The position numbers and the translations under genes are program-made. This document shows positions 53,162 to 62,702 of a stretch of DNA of 64,000 bases, in pieces. The notes beneath the pieces are model-generated. The model made no database searches, had not been told where the DNA came from, and was given only the letters and a program-made list of their open reading frames with translations. The stretch lies in contig ML978130.1 of NCBI GenBank assembly GCA_010015805.1, forward strand, positions 744,001 to 808,000, read 5' to 3'. Numbering within the stretch: position 1 is the stretch's first letter; each line of letters begins with the position of its first letter. This stretch comes from Rhizodiscina lignyota (Eukaryota; Ascomycota; Dothideomycetes; Aulographales; Rhizodiscinaceae).

Positions 53162-54988
53162 ATGGCGCACAGAAGGGGCCGTACGCCACCCTCGCTAAAT
53201 TCACCTGCGGACGTGCACCCGGAAGACTTTGAGAAGCTCGTGGAGATCCATCAAAGATACTCTGAAGAAGTCGTCCAGCGCGCCTCAGTCCGCGCAATAC
53301 CAGAAGCACGCAGAAGATCGCGTCAGTCGCACCTCTCAACAGCTGATCTCCTTTTTTGCACTGACTTTGTTGCAGAGATATCGGACTTTTCGTTCCCGGC
53401 GACAAGCCGCAGCCCCTCGCGCCTGGAGTTTCATCGGGCGTCGGTGGCTTCGAGTCCACAACTTCATTTTTCAGACAACCACCGGTTTTCTGCAGCTTCA
53501 ACTAGCTCGTCCTACAGTCACACTTCTACGGCGGGCGATTCTGGGCAAAGTGGAATCTTCCTGGCGCCGCCCTCTATTAGCGGAAGGCTGAGGACGCAGT
53601 CAAGCGATGCAACGGTTGAGGCGATTCCTGCTAGTGTGGACCCATCTAATCGACCGCCTACTTCTATTCATGTGCCGGAAGCCCAGTCAGAGCGTCCACG
53701 CATGCAGAGGAGGCAGGACACGATTAAAAATTACGTGTGTACTTACTGTAACAAGGACTTTGGTGGCAAATCAGACTGGAAGCGACACGAGACGACATTC
53801 CACGAGCCACAGTACACCTGGCAGTGTCCTGTGTGTAACAGAAGTTTCAATTCCAAACGCAAATTCTCGACTCATCACACACGCGATCACGACTGCCCGG
53901 AAGACTGCGAGCATCAGACGGAAGCACAGAAGAGTCTACCCGCTAAGAGAGCATACGGATGCGGATTCCAGTCTTGCAACCAAGTTCTGTACTCATGGGA
54001 CGAACGCTGCAATCATGTCGCGAAGCACTTTGAGGACGGCGAGCTCAAGGACAACTGGAATTACTCAATGGTGATCAAGAATTTGTTGCGACAAGACAAA
54101 TTGGCAGACTCATGGCGGAGATTCTTGACCGATTACTACGGTCCGAGGGAACTCTGGCCGCAGCTCGCGTGGAGGCAAGTGGATACTAGGGAGCTGAAGG
54201 AGCGCTTGGAGTTTGGCACGTTTGGAGATGTCGCTGAAATACTGCAAGAAGCCCACCAACTAGCTGTTGGAAACAACCAAAGTAGGCCAGAATTGCCTCG
54301 ATCCATGAGTGATCCTCTTCCGGGAAGCGCGGATGCAATAACTGTCAATCCCTTCAGCGAAAACGTCACTCTTGAGCATCAGAGTCGAATGGATCAGATG
54401 GGAGTCGGCGGCGCGACTGTATCCCCAGAACACCCAGCAGCACTTGCAGCTGAGATGTATCCCGGAGCAACTCTTGCAGATGCCTCGAACTACGCACAGT
54501 ATTACCAGACGGTGACACCACCTGGAGAGGTTGGGTCACTTGCCGCTCACTCTTACCACTCGTTACCGCAAGCCAACCAGCCCCCAGTGTATCAGCAAAT
54601 GCAATACACTGAGCAGGTGGGATTCCAGACGCCCTATCAAATGGCACATCCTGTCCCATTTCCACCTGTTCCCAGCAACAATATTCTCGCATCCGATGCC
54701 TTCTACTCCCCACGACCAATAATGCAAACTCATCGACCTTCACTCCCTCCACAACCTCAAAGCGCGCCTCCCGTTCCGCCTACACCCCCTCATACTTCTC
54801 AATATGAGCGTTCGCGCTCACGATCTACGCGACAGTCTCTCGGCAAACGAATGTTCGGTTTATCGAGCCGGAAGTCGAGCGACATTCACGCTCAGCGAGC
54901 GCAATCTGAGCAACCTTCTCAGAGCCCCATCGACGAGATCGAGTCGGGCTATTTACCTGGGGCATACCACCCAGACAGCTTTTTTTGA
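53162..54988 (+). CDS. C2H2 zinc-finger protein, putative transcription factor
   Basis: 608 residues if unspliced, or 590 if the 54-nt intron-like segment at 53322-53375 is removed. Ser/Thr/Pro-rich N-terminus, then fingers: YVCTYCNKDFGGKSDWKRHE (canonical C2H2), WQCPVCNRSFNSKRKFSTHH (C2H2), and a third atypical unit CGFQSCNQVLYSWDERCNHV AKH. This is followed by a conserved fungal segment (WNYSMVIKNLLRQDKLADSW; LTDYYGPRELWPQLAWRQVD) and a long disordered Pro/Gln/Ser tail rich in Tyr. This architecture is widespread among uncharacterised Pezizomycotina C2H2 factors. It is presumably nuclear; targets are unknown. It converges with the sulfite-oxidase-like gene. Confidence 0.87.
   Translation: MAHRRGRTPPSLNSPADVHPEDFEKLVEIHQRYSEEVVQRASVRAIPEARRRSRQSHLSTADLLFCTDFVAEISDFSFPATSRSPSRLEFHRASVASSPQLHFSDNHRFSAASTSSSYSHTSTAGDSGQSGIFLAPPSISGRLRTQSSDATVEAIPASVDPSNRPPTSIHVPEAQSERPRMQRRQDTIKNYVCTYCNKDFGGKSDWKRHETTFHEPQYTWQCPVCNRSFNSKRKFSTHHTRDHDCPEDCEHQTEAQKSLPAKRAYGCGFQSCNQVLYSWDERCNHVAKHFEDGELKDNWNYSMVIKNLLRQDKLADSWRRFLTDYYGPRELWPQLAWRQVDTRELKERLEFGTFGDVAEILQEAHQLAVGNNQSRPELPRSMSDPLPGSADAITVNPFSENVTLEHQSRMDQMGVGGATVSPEHPAALAAEMYPGATLADASNYAQYYQTVTPPGEVGSLAAHSYHSLPQANQPPVYQQMQYTEQVGFQTPYQMAHPVPFPPVPSNNILASDAFYSPRPIMQTHRPSLPPQPQSAPPVPPTPPHTSQYERSRSRSTRQSLGKRMFGLSSRKSSDIHAQRAQSEQPSQSPIDEIESGYLPGAYHPDSFF
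53322..53375 (+). other. Intron-like, in-frame and stop-free segment
   Basis: 54 nt with GTCAGT donor, GCTGAT branch-like sequence, a T-rich run and TTTGTTGCAG acceptor. Its length is a multiple of three and it has no stop codon, so both spliced and retained forms would be translated. Retained, it inserts 18 residues (roughly QSHLSTADLLFCTDFVAE) in the N-terminal disordered part. Confidence 0.6.
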
Positions 54989-55510
54989 ATACCCACTGGC
55001 ATGGCATGACGTTACGGCGCGATGCCTAGACTTTACGGCAGACTTCATTTCTCCCCTGGCATGAGCAACGACTTGACGCTGCTCGGAGGATCTTCTTAAT
55101 AAATACCCTTGGGCACTGCAGGCACAGTGCAGTGTGTTTGGCGCCTCGTGCCAACGCTTCCAAAAGCTTTTGAAATTTCAATGTGCATGCGATTGTTAGA
55201 GACTCTAAAGGTATCTTCGATAGCATTTATTGCGCGGCTGTAAAATTAATGTTCTCAATGTACGATTAACATAAGAGTAGTGAAAAAATGCGAGATAAGG
55301 CACTGCTGTCAGTGCCTCGTACGAGTCTTGGACGATGATTTGACATTTTTGAACAGAGAGACAGTGTCAACAAATGAGTTCTGCGGCTGATCCTACGAAC
55401 TCAGTGCAATTTAGACTTCGCAATTTCACTACAAAGGCCCTGAATGCGAAATTTCCAAAATTCATGGGGGCCATTTTCAGCTTTCCCCCTGAAAATAATC
55501 CGCATATCGC
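54989..55510. other. Convergent 3' spacer
   Basis: 522 bp between convergent stop codons. AT-rich in the middle; contains the perfect inverted repeat listed at 55298. Confidence 0.55.
55298..55317. repeat. Perfect 8-bp inverted repeat with 4-nt loop
   Basis: AGGCACTG-CTGT-CAGTGCCT. It lies between two convergent genes and could form a short hairpin in either 3' UTR. No function can be assigned. Confidence 0.6.
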
Positions 55511-56754
55511 TTAGAAAACTTCTAGGTCCTTCGCTTCCCCATACGCGTTGTAGCACACACCTCTCAATGTCCACTGCCCTTCCTGTGGCTGAACATTTCC
55601 ACGGCTATCTGTGGCTTTGCTCCATATCCTCCGTCCTCTTCCTGGCTGGACAACGACATGGGCCTCCCATAGACACCACGCCCACTTTAATCGTTCGCCA
55701 CCTTCTCCCTCCATCTTATCCATTCCTCCCCAGCTCAACTTCGCATCAACCCACGTCTCTCCTTCGTCTCCGCTAACTTCTACGCGAACAACAGGTCCGT
55801 CTTCACCCTTCGGCAGCGCATAGCCTCTCACCTCGACTTTACTGTCAGCGTCGAGCTCGACCTTTTCTCCCGATGACGGCACAGCAATAATCGAGTTCAC
55901 GGGCATGTCTTCAATCGGTGGCGTGGAATGCCAGAACTTCTGCGCCGACTCGCGGTCCACAGCTTCTGGTGGCAGCACTTTGTAGTCGTGCACTTGATAA
56001 AAATTCGAGCTCTGACTCGTCGAGACGGTAATACGGTCCAGCCACTTTACACTTCTGGCACCCGCAACTCCAGGAACCACAGTGCGGATGGGATAGCCAT
56101 GTTCAGGTGTCAGTGGTTCGCCATTCATCTCGAGGGCGAGAATGACGTCCGCCTCTGGACGCATGGCACGAGCGAGCGGTATAGACGAGCCGTACCAGTT
56201 GTCTTCCTGCGTTTCGGTCGCATAGCATGCGAGCTGGACATGTGCTGCGTCAGGGTTTGTCTTCCAGTCTAGGTCGGGTGGGAGCTTGATTTTGGCATGG
56301 TTGAGAATATCGCACAGCCTTGGACCACGCCAGACGGCATTGAAGACGGCGCCATCGGACCAGTCTATACCTTGGACTTCTTTGATCTCAGTTCGCATAG
56401 TGTGTCGTCTGTTGCCGGCGCACTGCAGTGCGGCTATGACAGTATGAGATTTGAACTTTTCCTGCAGTTCCTTAACTGTAATGATAATCGGGGTCTCGAC
56501 AGCACCATCGACCTGAACGGTATGCGTTTCGCCATCAAGATGCGGTATTGGTCCATGATTGCGATCATAGAAGTTCCCTTTTGGCGTGATGAAGTTCTTG
56601 ATTAATTCTGCGATATCTGGCTCGCAGTTGAGTGGTTCTTCGACAGAGTGCTCCGTCTATACAAGGTTATCCAATGGGAGCATTTGATGACGAGCTAAAC
56701 TGCATGGGGAATTTGATTAGGCATCTTACGCACCTCTACGACCTTTGACGGCAT
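55511..56754 (-). CDS. Sulfite-oxidase-like molybdenum-cofactor enzyme without heme domain
   Basis: Two exons, 56734-56754 (MPSKVVE) and 55511-56656 (intron 77 nt, phase 0); 388 residues. The Mo-cofactor domain shows FYDRNHGPIPHLDG, the molybdenum-ligand cysteine in ALQCAGNRRH, GAVFNAVWRGPRLCDIL, GYPIRTVVPGVAGARSVKWL DR and a dimerisation domain ending KATDSRGNVQPQEGQW. It lacks the cytochrome b5 domain of animal sulfite oxidase, as does the plant enzyme, and lacks the FAD/NADH part of nitrate reductase. The C-terminus (LEVF) is not a peroxisomal PTS1. Role: oxidation of sulfite to sulfate, or a related Mo-dependent oxidation. Its promoter carries a copy of the CTCCAATTTGGA palindrome. Confidence 0.93.
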
Positions 56755-56890
56755 GCTCGGAGGTTTGGAATACTATTGCAGATGTAAATGCGCTTTCAAT
56801 GCGTCGTGGAGATGAAAGCGACCCTGATTGAGTTGTTGATGACGGTTGGCTGCGAGATGACGTCGCCACGAACATTATTGCCATACAGGC

Positions 56891-56901
56891 TCCAATTTGG
56901 A
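56891..56901. promoter_or_regulatory. CTCCAATTTGGA palindrome, copy 1 (sulfite-oxidase promoter)
   Basis: TCCAATTTGGA is an 11-bp palindrome with a one-base centre, preceded by C; it sits 137 bp upstream of the ATG at 56754. The same 12-mer occurs at 59726 and 62289. Confidence 0.5.
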
Positions 56902-57046
56902 ATGTTTATTCCGCAAGTTCGTTTAGAAATAAAAAATCCCTCAGGAGATATGAATACCTCAGCCAGTGAGAGTGGTCCATTGCCACTTAGTGATTGACCT
57001 AAAGTATTTGGAAGGTCTTCCTTCTGTCCAAGTTTGTCCAAACCCA

Positions 57047-57916
57047 TCATAGTTTCGAAGCGTTTGCTTTCCTTTCCCATTCTGCTACTCGCTGGGATCT
57101 CCGCTCCTCTTCCTGTTCTTTGATCTCATCAAGCTTAGTTCTCCGAGCTGCTATACCCGTAGGATCTCTTAGGAGGCTGAGCGTTTCACGATATGTGTCC
57201 TCTCTCATTTGACCCCATGCACCACGGCCGGCTTGAGCCTTGGCCACCAGCTTCCTCTCTTGCACAAACTTAATAGCATCTTCTAACCCTCCAAGGCCAT
57301 CCACGAGCCCTTCCTTGAGGGCCTCCGGGCCGGGGAAACGCTTGCCTTCCAGAACAGTGCTGCGATAAGTCGTTGACAATGGGATCTTCGCCTGAAACAT
57401 TGAGAGCACTGTTGGCGGGATCGCGATGCCGATGTCAATTTCATTGAGACAGCAAAAGCCACGGGATGGGTTCATGATACGGTAGTCGTGGAATATGGAG
57501 ATGAAGAATCCACCAGCAAAAGTGTGGCCGTTCATTAATGCAACAGTCGGCATAGGATAGCTGGTCCAGTATTAGTAACGTCAACCGACGAACCAGATGA
57601 AAGCATACGTTAACAATCTATCGAAGATCTTGACCATCTTGTTCTCGAAGAAATTAGGAGTGCTGCGCGAGTGCTCGAGATCCAGGCCATTGGAGTAGAA
57701 TTTCTGAATGCCGCTTGTGGTGACGACGACACCCCTGGGATATTTCTCTTCGATTATATCTAACGAGAGCAGAAAGGTATCAACAAAAGCGCTAGTGAGT
57801 CTATTGTCAGGTGGGGATGTGAAGGTAATGAGGTATATGCGATCTGCTGGAGATGTGCATCTGAAACTTCCGCTCGTATTTGGGATTGGCACTGTGAAAA
57901 GATGCCTCGAAGACAT
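57047..57916 (-). CDS. Peroxisomal enoyl-CoA hydratase/isomerase (delta3,delta2-enoyl-CoA isomerase-like)
   Basis: Two exons, 57609-57916 and 57047-57560 (intron 48 nt with CTAAT branch, phase 2); 273 residues. Crotonase fold: IYLITFTSPPDNRLTSAFVD, YSNGLDL (oxyanion hole 1), PTVALMNGHTFAGGFFISIF HDYRIM (oxyanion hole 2) and GFCCLNEIDIGIAIPPTVLS, whose Asn-Glu matches the catalytic Glu position of enoyl-CoA isomerases. The C-terminus is SKL, a canonical PTS1. It would shift double bonds of unsaturated acyl-CoAs for peroxisomal beta-oxidation. It lies in the same orientation as the sulfite oxidase, ADH and P450 genes, with 290 bp to the sulfite-oxidase start. Confidence 0.92.
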
Positions 57917-58334
57917 GGTATACTGTCAACTGCTGCGCTGAGATAGAATTATTTGATGGATATTTTAGTAGCTGTTTCCCGAATTAAGAATTGATGCTGG
58001 CTTGTTCTATGATGCTAGGATATGAGGTTGATGCAAAATTATGCCGAGGCAAGCCACCATGCCCTTCGAACCTCGTATGATTACTCTTCTTCCGTCGACT
58101 TCCTCGCAATACGGCGACTTTTCTAATTACAATTCTAATTTTCTTTGCATACCTAGGGGATAGATGCAGAATCTAGTATAGGGAGAATCATGCGAGAAGA
58201 ACATAAATCTATTTTGGTGGACCAAAAATCGGTCCGGGAAATGTGGCTCCGGAACTCCAGCGTAGGTTAGAGCAACTCTATGTACTGGAATAGATCCTTA
58301 GCATAGTTTTCCTTGCATGGCAAATATTCAGAAC
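57917..58334. other. Promoter of the isomerase gene and 3' flank of the ADH gene
   Basis: 418 bp, AT-rich around 58110-58150 (ttctaattacaattctaattttc). The CTCCAATTTGGA palindrome is absent here. No gene seen. Confidence 0.5.
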
Positions 58335-59450
58335 CTACCGTTGTAAGTCTATAACCAACTTGCCACTTGCACCTGCATGGTAGTCTTGCACCAGCTCGTT
58401 CAGCTTCTCCAGTGGATAAGTTTTGACCTTTGCTCGCACACCGTTCTTGCCTGCGAACTGAAGCATGGCCCTCAACTGATGATTCCTGCCTACAAGTACG
58501 CCCTTGATGGTAATGTGACGGAATACCAAGTCTCGAGGCTGCATCAGAAAGCCGTCCTTCGGAAAGCTGACGGTCACACAAATGCCGTGACTCTTTACTA
58601 GTTGCATCCCGTAATCGAACGCTTGCTGTGCTTCTGGGAGAATCAACACGGCATCTACACCTTTCTCTCCTGCGAGATCTGGTTCTGGCTTGCCGAAGAT
58701 GGCTACTCGGGCGTCTTCAGCGCTCTGCTTTCGGGCATCCACGACGGTGACTTTCGATCCCAGATCACCAAGATCTCGCACAATCTCCTCGAGGAGCGCA
58801 AGAGCTTTGTCTCCAGCATCTACCGCAACAACATCGCATCCGAGTTTCACAGCAAATTGAACACCCAGATGCCCAAGACCTCCACCAGCACCAGAAATCG
58901 CCACGCTCTTCCCTTTCCCGCCACCAACTTCCATCTTTACCCCAGCAGTCGCCAAAGCGTTCCAGATAGTCAGCCCGGCGCACATCAACGGTGCTGTATT
59001 GATTGCATCTAGTTCGTCCGGCATAGGCGCAACCTGTCTCGAGTCCGCAACGGCAAACTCCTCGAAGCCACCGTTTCGTGTCAATCCGAGATTCCCAGCC
59101 TTGCTGCACCAGACACCGTATCCATGCGGATCGTCGTCGTTGTGGGTACACTCGTAGCACGATCCACATGGATGGAATGCGCGGCCTGGTACACCTACTC
59201 GCGCGCCCACGCTCAAATTAAGAGAAGACGGAACGTCGGGCCCCAAAGCGACAATGGTTCCAGCAAATTCGTGCGAGCCAACTCGAGGAAGATCTTGCCA
59301 CATGGCGCCAGATGCAAACACAGCATCGGTATGACAGTAGCTCGCGGCGCCTACGCTGACGAGAATATCATGGCCCTGAGGTTCTGCCGGTTTCGGAATA
59401 TCCTTGAGCTTGTAGGGAGTATTAAAGGCTTCAAGAACTTGCGCCCGCAT
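58335..59450 (-). CDS. Zinc-dependent alcohol dehydrogenase (MDR superfamily)
   Basis: 371 residues from ATG 59450. Catalytic zinc ligands: Cys in ASYCHTDAVFASG, His-Glu in VGSHEFAG and Cys in APLMCAGLTIW. Structural zinc: four Cys in PCGSCYECTHNDDDPHGYGVWC. NAD-binding motif ISGAGGGLGHLGVQFAVKLG followed by VVAVDAG (Asp favours NAD over NADP). The Asn/Asp-rich loop between structural cysteines is longer than in yeast ADH1. The frame stays open another 50 codons upstream without an ATG, with a presequence-like composition (SRSLSFLNSKRLQST); a mitochondrial form would need an upstream exon not found. The 3' end could also splice (CG/GTAGGT) to give ...LQRT. A 19-bp palindrome lies 273 bp upstream. 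Confidence 0.92.
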   Translation of the reverse strand: MRAQVLEAFNTPYKLKDIPKPAEPQGHDILVSVGAASYCHTDAVFASGAMWQDLPRVGSHEFAGTIVALGPDVPSSLNLSVGARVGVPGRAFHPCGSCYECTHNDDDPHGYGVWCSKAGNLGLTRNGGFEEFAVADSRQVAPMPDELDAINTAPLMCAGLTIWNALATAGVKMEVGGGKGKSVAISGAGGGLGHLGVQFAVKLGCDVVAVDAGDKALALLEEIVRDLGDLGSKVTVVDARKQSAEDARVAIFGKPEPDLAGEKGVDAVLILPEAQQAFDYGMQLVKSHGICVTVSFPKDGFLMQPRDLVFRHITIKGVLVGRNHQLRAMLQFAGKNGVRAKVKTYPLEKLNELVQDYHAGASGKLVIDLQR

Positions 59451-60183
59451 CTTGGTTGACTGTAGTCGTTTGGAATTGAGAAAACTCAGTGACCTCGAAT
59501 AATGAAAAAAGCGATAGGAGATAGAGCTGCTGCGAGCGGCAGACAGCAATGTCTTATTTAACAAAATTTTGCCTGGTGATAATGCGACAACTTTTTCCAA
59601 GGGTTTCTGGTTTTAATCCGAGAAGTGCTAATCGATCTGCAAATGATATCACCTGTGTCTAGTGTATAGCAGAGAACACCCTCTCAGAGTGAGGCCAGGC
59701 TTCAGAGAGGGCCGAGATGCAGCTTCTCCAATTTGGAGAAGGTCGGGGAAAGTCAGCTCGTGGGATTGCCGTGGACGTGCAAGCGCGCGGAAATAATCGT
59801 CATCCCCGCGGAAATAAGACGTTTGTGGGGAAATCCAGGGGCGCGGTGGGGTCATCCTCGCGAGCCGTTCGCACTATTCCCAATTCGGCTGACTCGGTGG
59901 AAGGTGGTGTTTTCGGGCATGAACCAATCAGAATCCCTACGATATCGTCTTCCTCCTCGCAGTCCACCTCCTGAGTTTGTGCTGGACTCCTTCATCTGGC
60001 AACACGAGCAACTGCATGACTACATTTTCATCTGACCCACATCTAAGTTCACATTTCGATCGGGAAATTGTAATTGACTAATGAACAATTGGAAAGAATG
60101 CTAATTTAATTTGAACGACAAATCAACATTACTACTATCGTCTACAGGACATTCTGAATCTTCTCCCACCTCTTCAATCTTCT
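59451..60183. other. Promoter of the ADH gene and 3' flank of the P450 gene
   Basis: 733 bp without a gene. Besides the palindrome, the sequence gcggaaataa occurs twice (near 59788 and 59809), the second with a CCGCGG. Confidence 0.5.
59723..59741. promoter_or_regulatory. 19-bp perfect palindrome, copy 2 (ADH promoter)
   Basis: CTTCTCCAA-T-TTGGAGAAG, perfect over nine bases on each side. It lies 273 bp upstream of the ADH start codon. Shares TCTCCAATTTGGAGAAGG with the site at 62288. Symmetry suggests binding of a dimeric regulator; the embedded CCAAT could alternatively be a HAP-complex site. Confidence 0.6.
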
Positions 60184-61945
60184 CTACAAATGTGCGGTCT
60201 TCTCGAAACTCTGTGCCATCCACGCCTGCAACTTGTCCGTATCTCTCACTTCAAATCTAACTTTGAATGGCTTCGGCTGCGTAACCATGCTGGTCGGGAC
60301 AGAGTTGCACTCAATCGTGTCGAGGTTCGGCCGAGCACTCACATCATTTGCCCCTTTGATGCGGAACGCAAGAATGAGGCGTGTGAAGATGGTATATAGT
60401 TCCCTGTTTGCCAGATGGACGCCCGCACACATGCGTGATCCTGCTCCGTACGCAAAATGTTGTGTTCCAGCGCCGGCCTCGTCAATGCCCATGAAGCGGT
60501 CAGGAACAAACTCCATGGGAGATTTAAAGTGCTTTGGGTCATGATTTGCTGCCCACATATTCTGCAGCATGTCAGCCGGTACAGAGAATCCAAAAACGCA
60601 ATAAGGTTCCCTACCATAAAGAATGGCGTTCCTGCGGGGATATTGGCACCGTTGTACTGGATATCCTTTACGCTTTGGCGGGTGAACGACATATTCAGTG
60701 TTGACCAGTACCGAAGCACCTCCTGGTACATCTGTGAGTAGTATTCTCCTTCATCTCAGGCAAAAGCATCCAGTTACCTTTGTAAAGGAACGCATGAACT
60801 CAGACTTCTCGTCCTCTAAGCACGCATGCCATGGATCCTCGTCCGGATAGCACTCAATGATTTCCTTGTAAGCACGCTCTTGTATTTCCTGGCCGTGCGG
60901 ACTTGACAGGTAAGCAATAGTCATATTGATATTCCCCGGAAGAGTATCTAAGCCTGCCGCTACCATCGTGAGACAAACTGTCTTCAGTTCGTCTATAATT
61001 CGTCAGCATCGGAGGATCAGGATGTAATAGTGGTGTGTCTGCTTACTGTCTGTGAGCTTTGCTTCAGGATCTTTGATGACATTGCCAGCAATGCACGGAT
61101 TATCAGTGCCCGCCTCAATTCTTGCTAACATCTGTTCGTAGAATGAAAGAATATATTCGTCTCTTTTCGCGCGAGCCTGGAGCGCCTTCCTCTTAGTCCC
61201 AGGCCAAAGCCGTAAGATCGGGATATAGTCTTGCCAGCAGTGGGCAACGCCACGGATGTTACCCAGTTCTCGTTCAGTCGCTACAACGTCGTTCAAGGTT
61301 TGATCGTGAATGCTGCCTTGGATACGGATGCCAAAGTTCAGAGTCAAACTGATGTTGAGCGAGAAGCGCTGGAAGTAGCCGTTCGGGTCGATCTCAATTT
61401 CGTTCTTCAGGTCTTGTGCAAGCTCGTTGATGCTGGACGTTGACTCGAGGTCGATGAAGGGCAAGTATGTTTGCACGGCCTGTCTGTTTAGAGCAGTCGC
61501 GGCCGCTTTCCTTGCCCTCTTCACTGATTCATTCCAAGGGGAAGTGCCAAGTGTAAAGACACCTTGCGTCTCCGATACAATATCGTGGAAAGTCCAGAAT
61601 CTCGGACGCGAGACTAAGGCAGCTTGGTTTTTGATCCAGAGCTCCTTTACTGAATCGAACGAGTTCGCGTAGATGATCCTCTGTTCCCGTCAGTAGGACG
61701 CAAAAATTTGGCAAAATCTTCATTACCCTATTTCCGAGCCGGACTTGGAATACATCGCCGTATTGCTGGACAAGCTTTGCACAGTTACGAGCGTGGTACT
61801 TTCCAAGCATAAGAAGGCTCCCAAATATCGGTACACCGGGCAGCTCGGGCAAGCCCTTAACCTTTGGTATGTCTGTCCTGTTACTCCATTTCCATGCGAA
61901 AGCCAATATCGACGCAATAACAGCAAAGATTATATACGTCTCCAT
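60184..61945 (-). CDS. Cytochrome P450, CYP504 (phenylacetate hydroxylase)-like
   Basis: Five exons: 61727-61945, 61047-61680, 60778-60992, 60615-60731 and 60184-60561; all four junctions keep frame; 520 residues. N-terminal membrane anchor (METYIIFAVIASILAFAWKW), then IPKVKGLPELPGVPIFGSLL, FQVRLGNR/RIIYANSF, and the family-typical FTLGTSPWNESVKRARKAAA TALNR and FNLN-like FQRFSLNISLTLNFGIRIQGSI. I-helix region VAAGLDTLPGN; ExxR in MYQEVLRYWS; heme loop FAYGAGSRMCAGVHLANREL with the Cys ligand. Within P450s the resemblance is to CYP504, whose members (phacA, phacB in Aspergillus) hydroxylate phenylacetate or 3-hydroxyphenylacetate on the way to homogentisate. ER membrane enzyme needing P450 reductase. 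Confidence 0.93.
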
Positions 61946-62702
61946 GGTGATTCAATTACTTATATGGAGGTAGTAGCTGGGACAGAACTGAAAATGTACG
62001 AGATAGGTGGAATGCGATATTCGCAAAATCTAGAAAGCGAGAAGATAACAAGCTGGGCATCAAACAATCTATCACCACTTACAATACCTTTTACGCATCG
62101 GGAGGGAGCCATATATCCTGCCGTGATGCCGTACAGGTGCGGAGAAGCGATCATCAGTTTAGGCCTACCACTACCCCGGACTGGAGCTGGGCGGAGGGTG
62201 GAGGAGAGCTGCGTCGCGTGAGCTATTGCGTATGTTCAGGGATTTCTCCAAAAAGCGACAATTCTATGGATTGGAAAGGACCCCTAATCTCCAATTTGGA
62301 GAAGGCGCAGTTGTTTGTCTCTGAGAATTGGCCATCTCGGGTCATCCGAAACGGTGGAGAACTCGCATAAGCGGAGAGAATTGCAGCAAAGGCTCGGAGT
62401 TTGACGGGAATGAGATCATTTGGAGACAGTGAGAAATATCTGAGCCAGAGCAATGTTGACAAAGTAAAAATTTGGATCTCGAAACGACGTTGGAGAGGTC
62501 GCGGAGTTAAACATTCCGTGTGGATGAAAGAATGAGGAATTGCAAGGGTGCTTAGAAATCTGACATGTAACTCTATCTCAAATCACGCACGAGACAGCAT
62601 ATTCAAACGACAAGTGTTGCTGAAATTTCAATTGCATGTACGAAGCGGATTTACGTAGCCCTCACGATAATACACCCCCAGATCATTCAATTAACAATTA
62701 CA
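61946..62702. other. Divergent promoter between the P450 and hydroxyacid dehydrogenase genes
   Basis: 757 bp between two start codons. Contains the third palindrome copy at 62288-62302. No independent gene recognised. Confidence 0.6.
62288..62302. promoter_or_regulatory. 15-bp perfect palindrome, copy 3 (P450/dehydrogenase divergent promoter)
   Basis: TCTCCAA-T-TTGGAGA, followed by AGG as in the ADH-promoter copy. It lies 343 bp upstream of the P450 start and 401 bp upstream of the dehydrogenase start, so could serve both. Confidence 0.6.

Noticed and set aside
59451-59600. Mitochondrial-presequence-like extension of the alcohol dehydrogenase
   Set aside because: The open frame has no ATG (only a TTG); no upstream exon with a start and matching donor was found.
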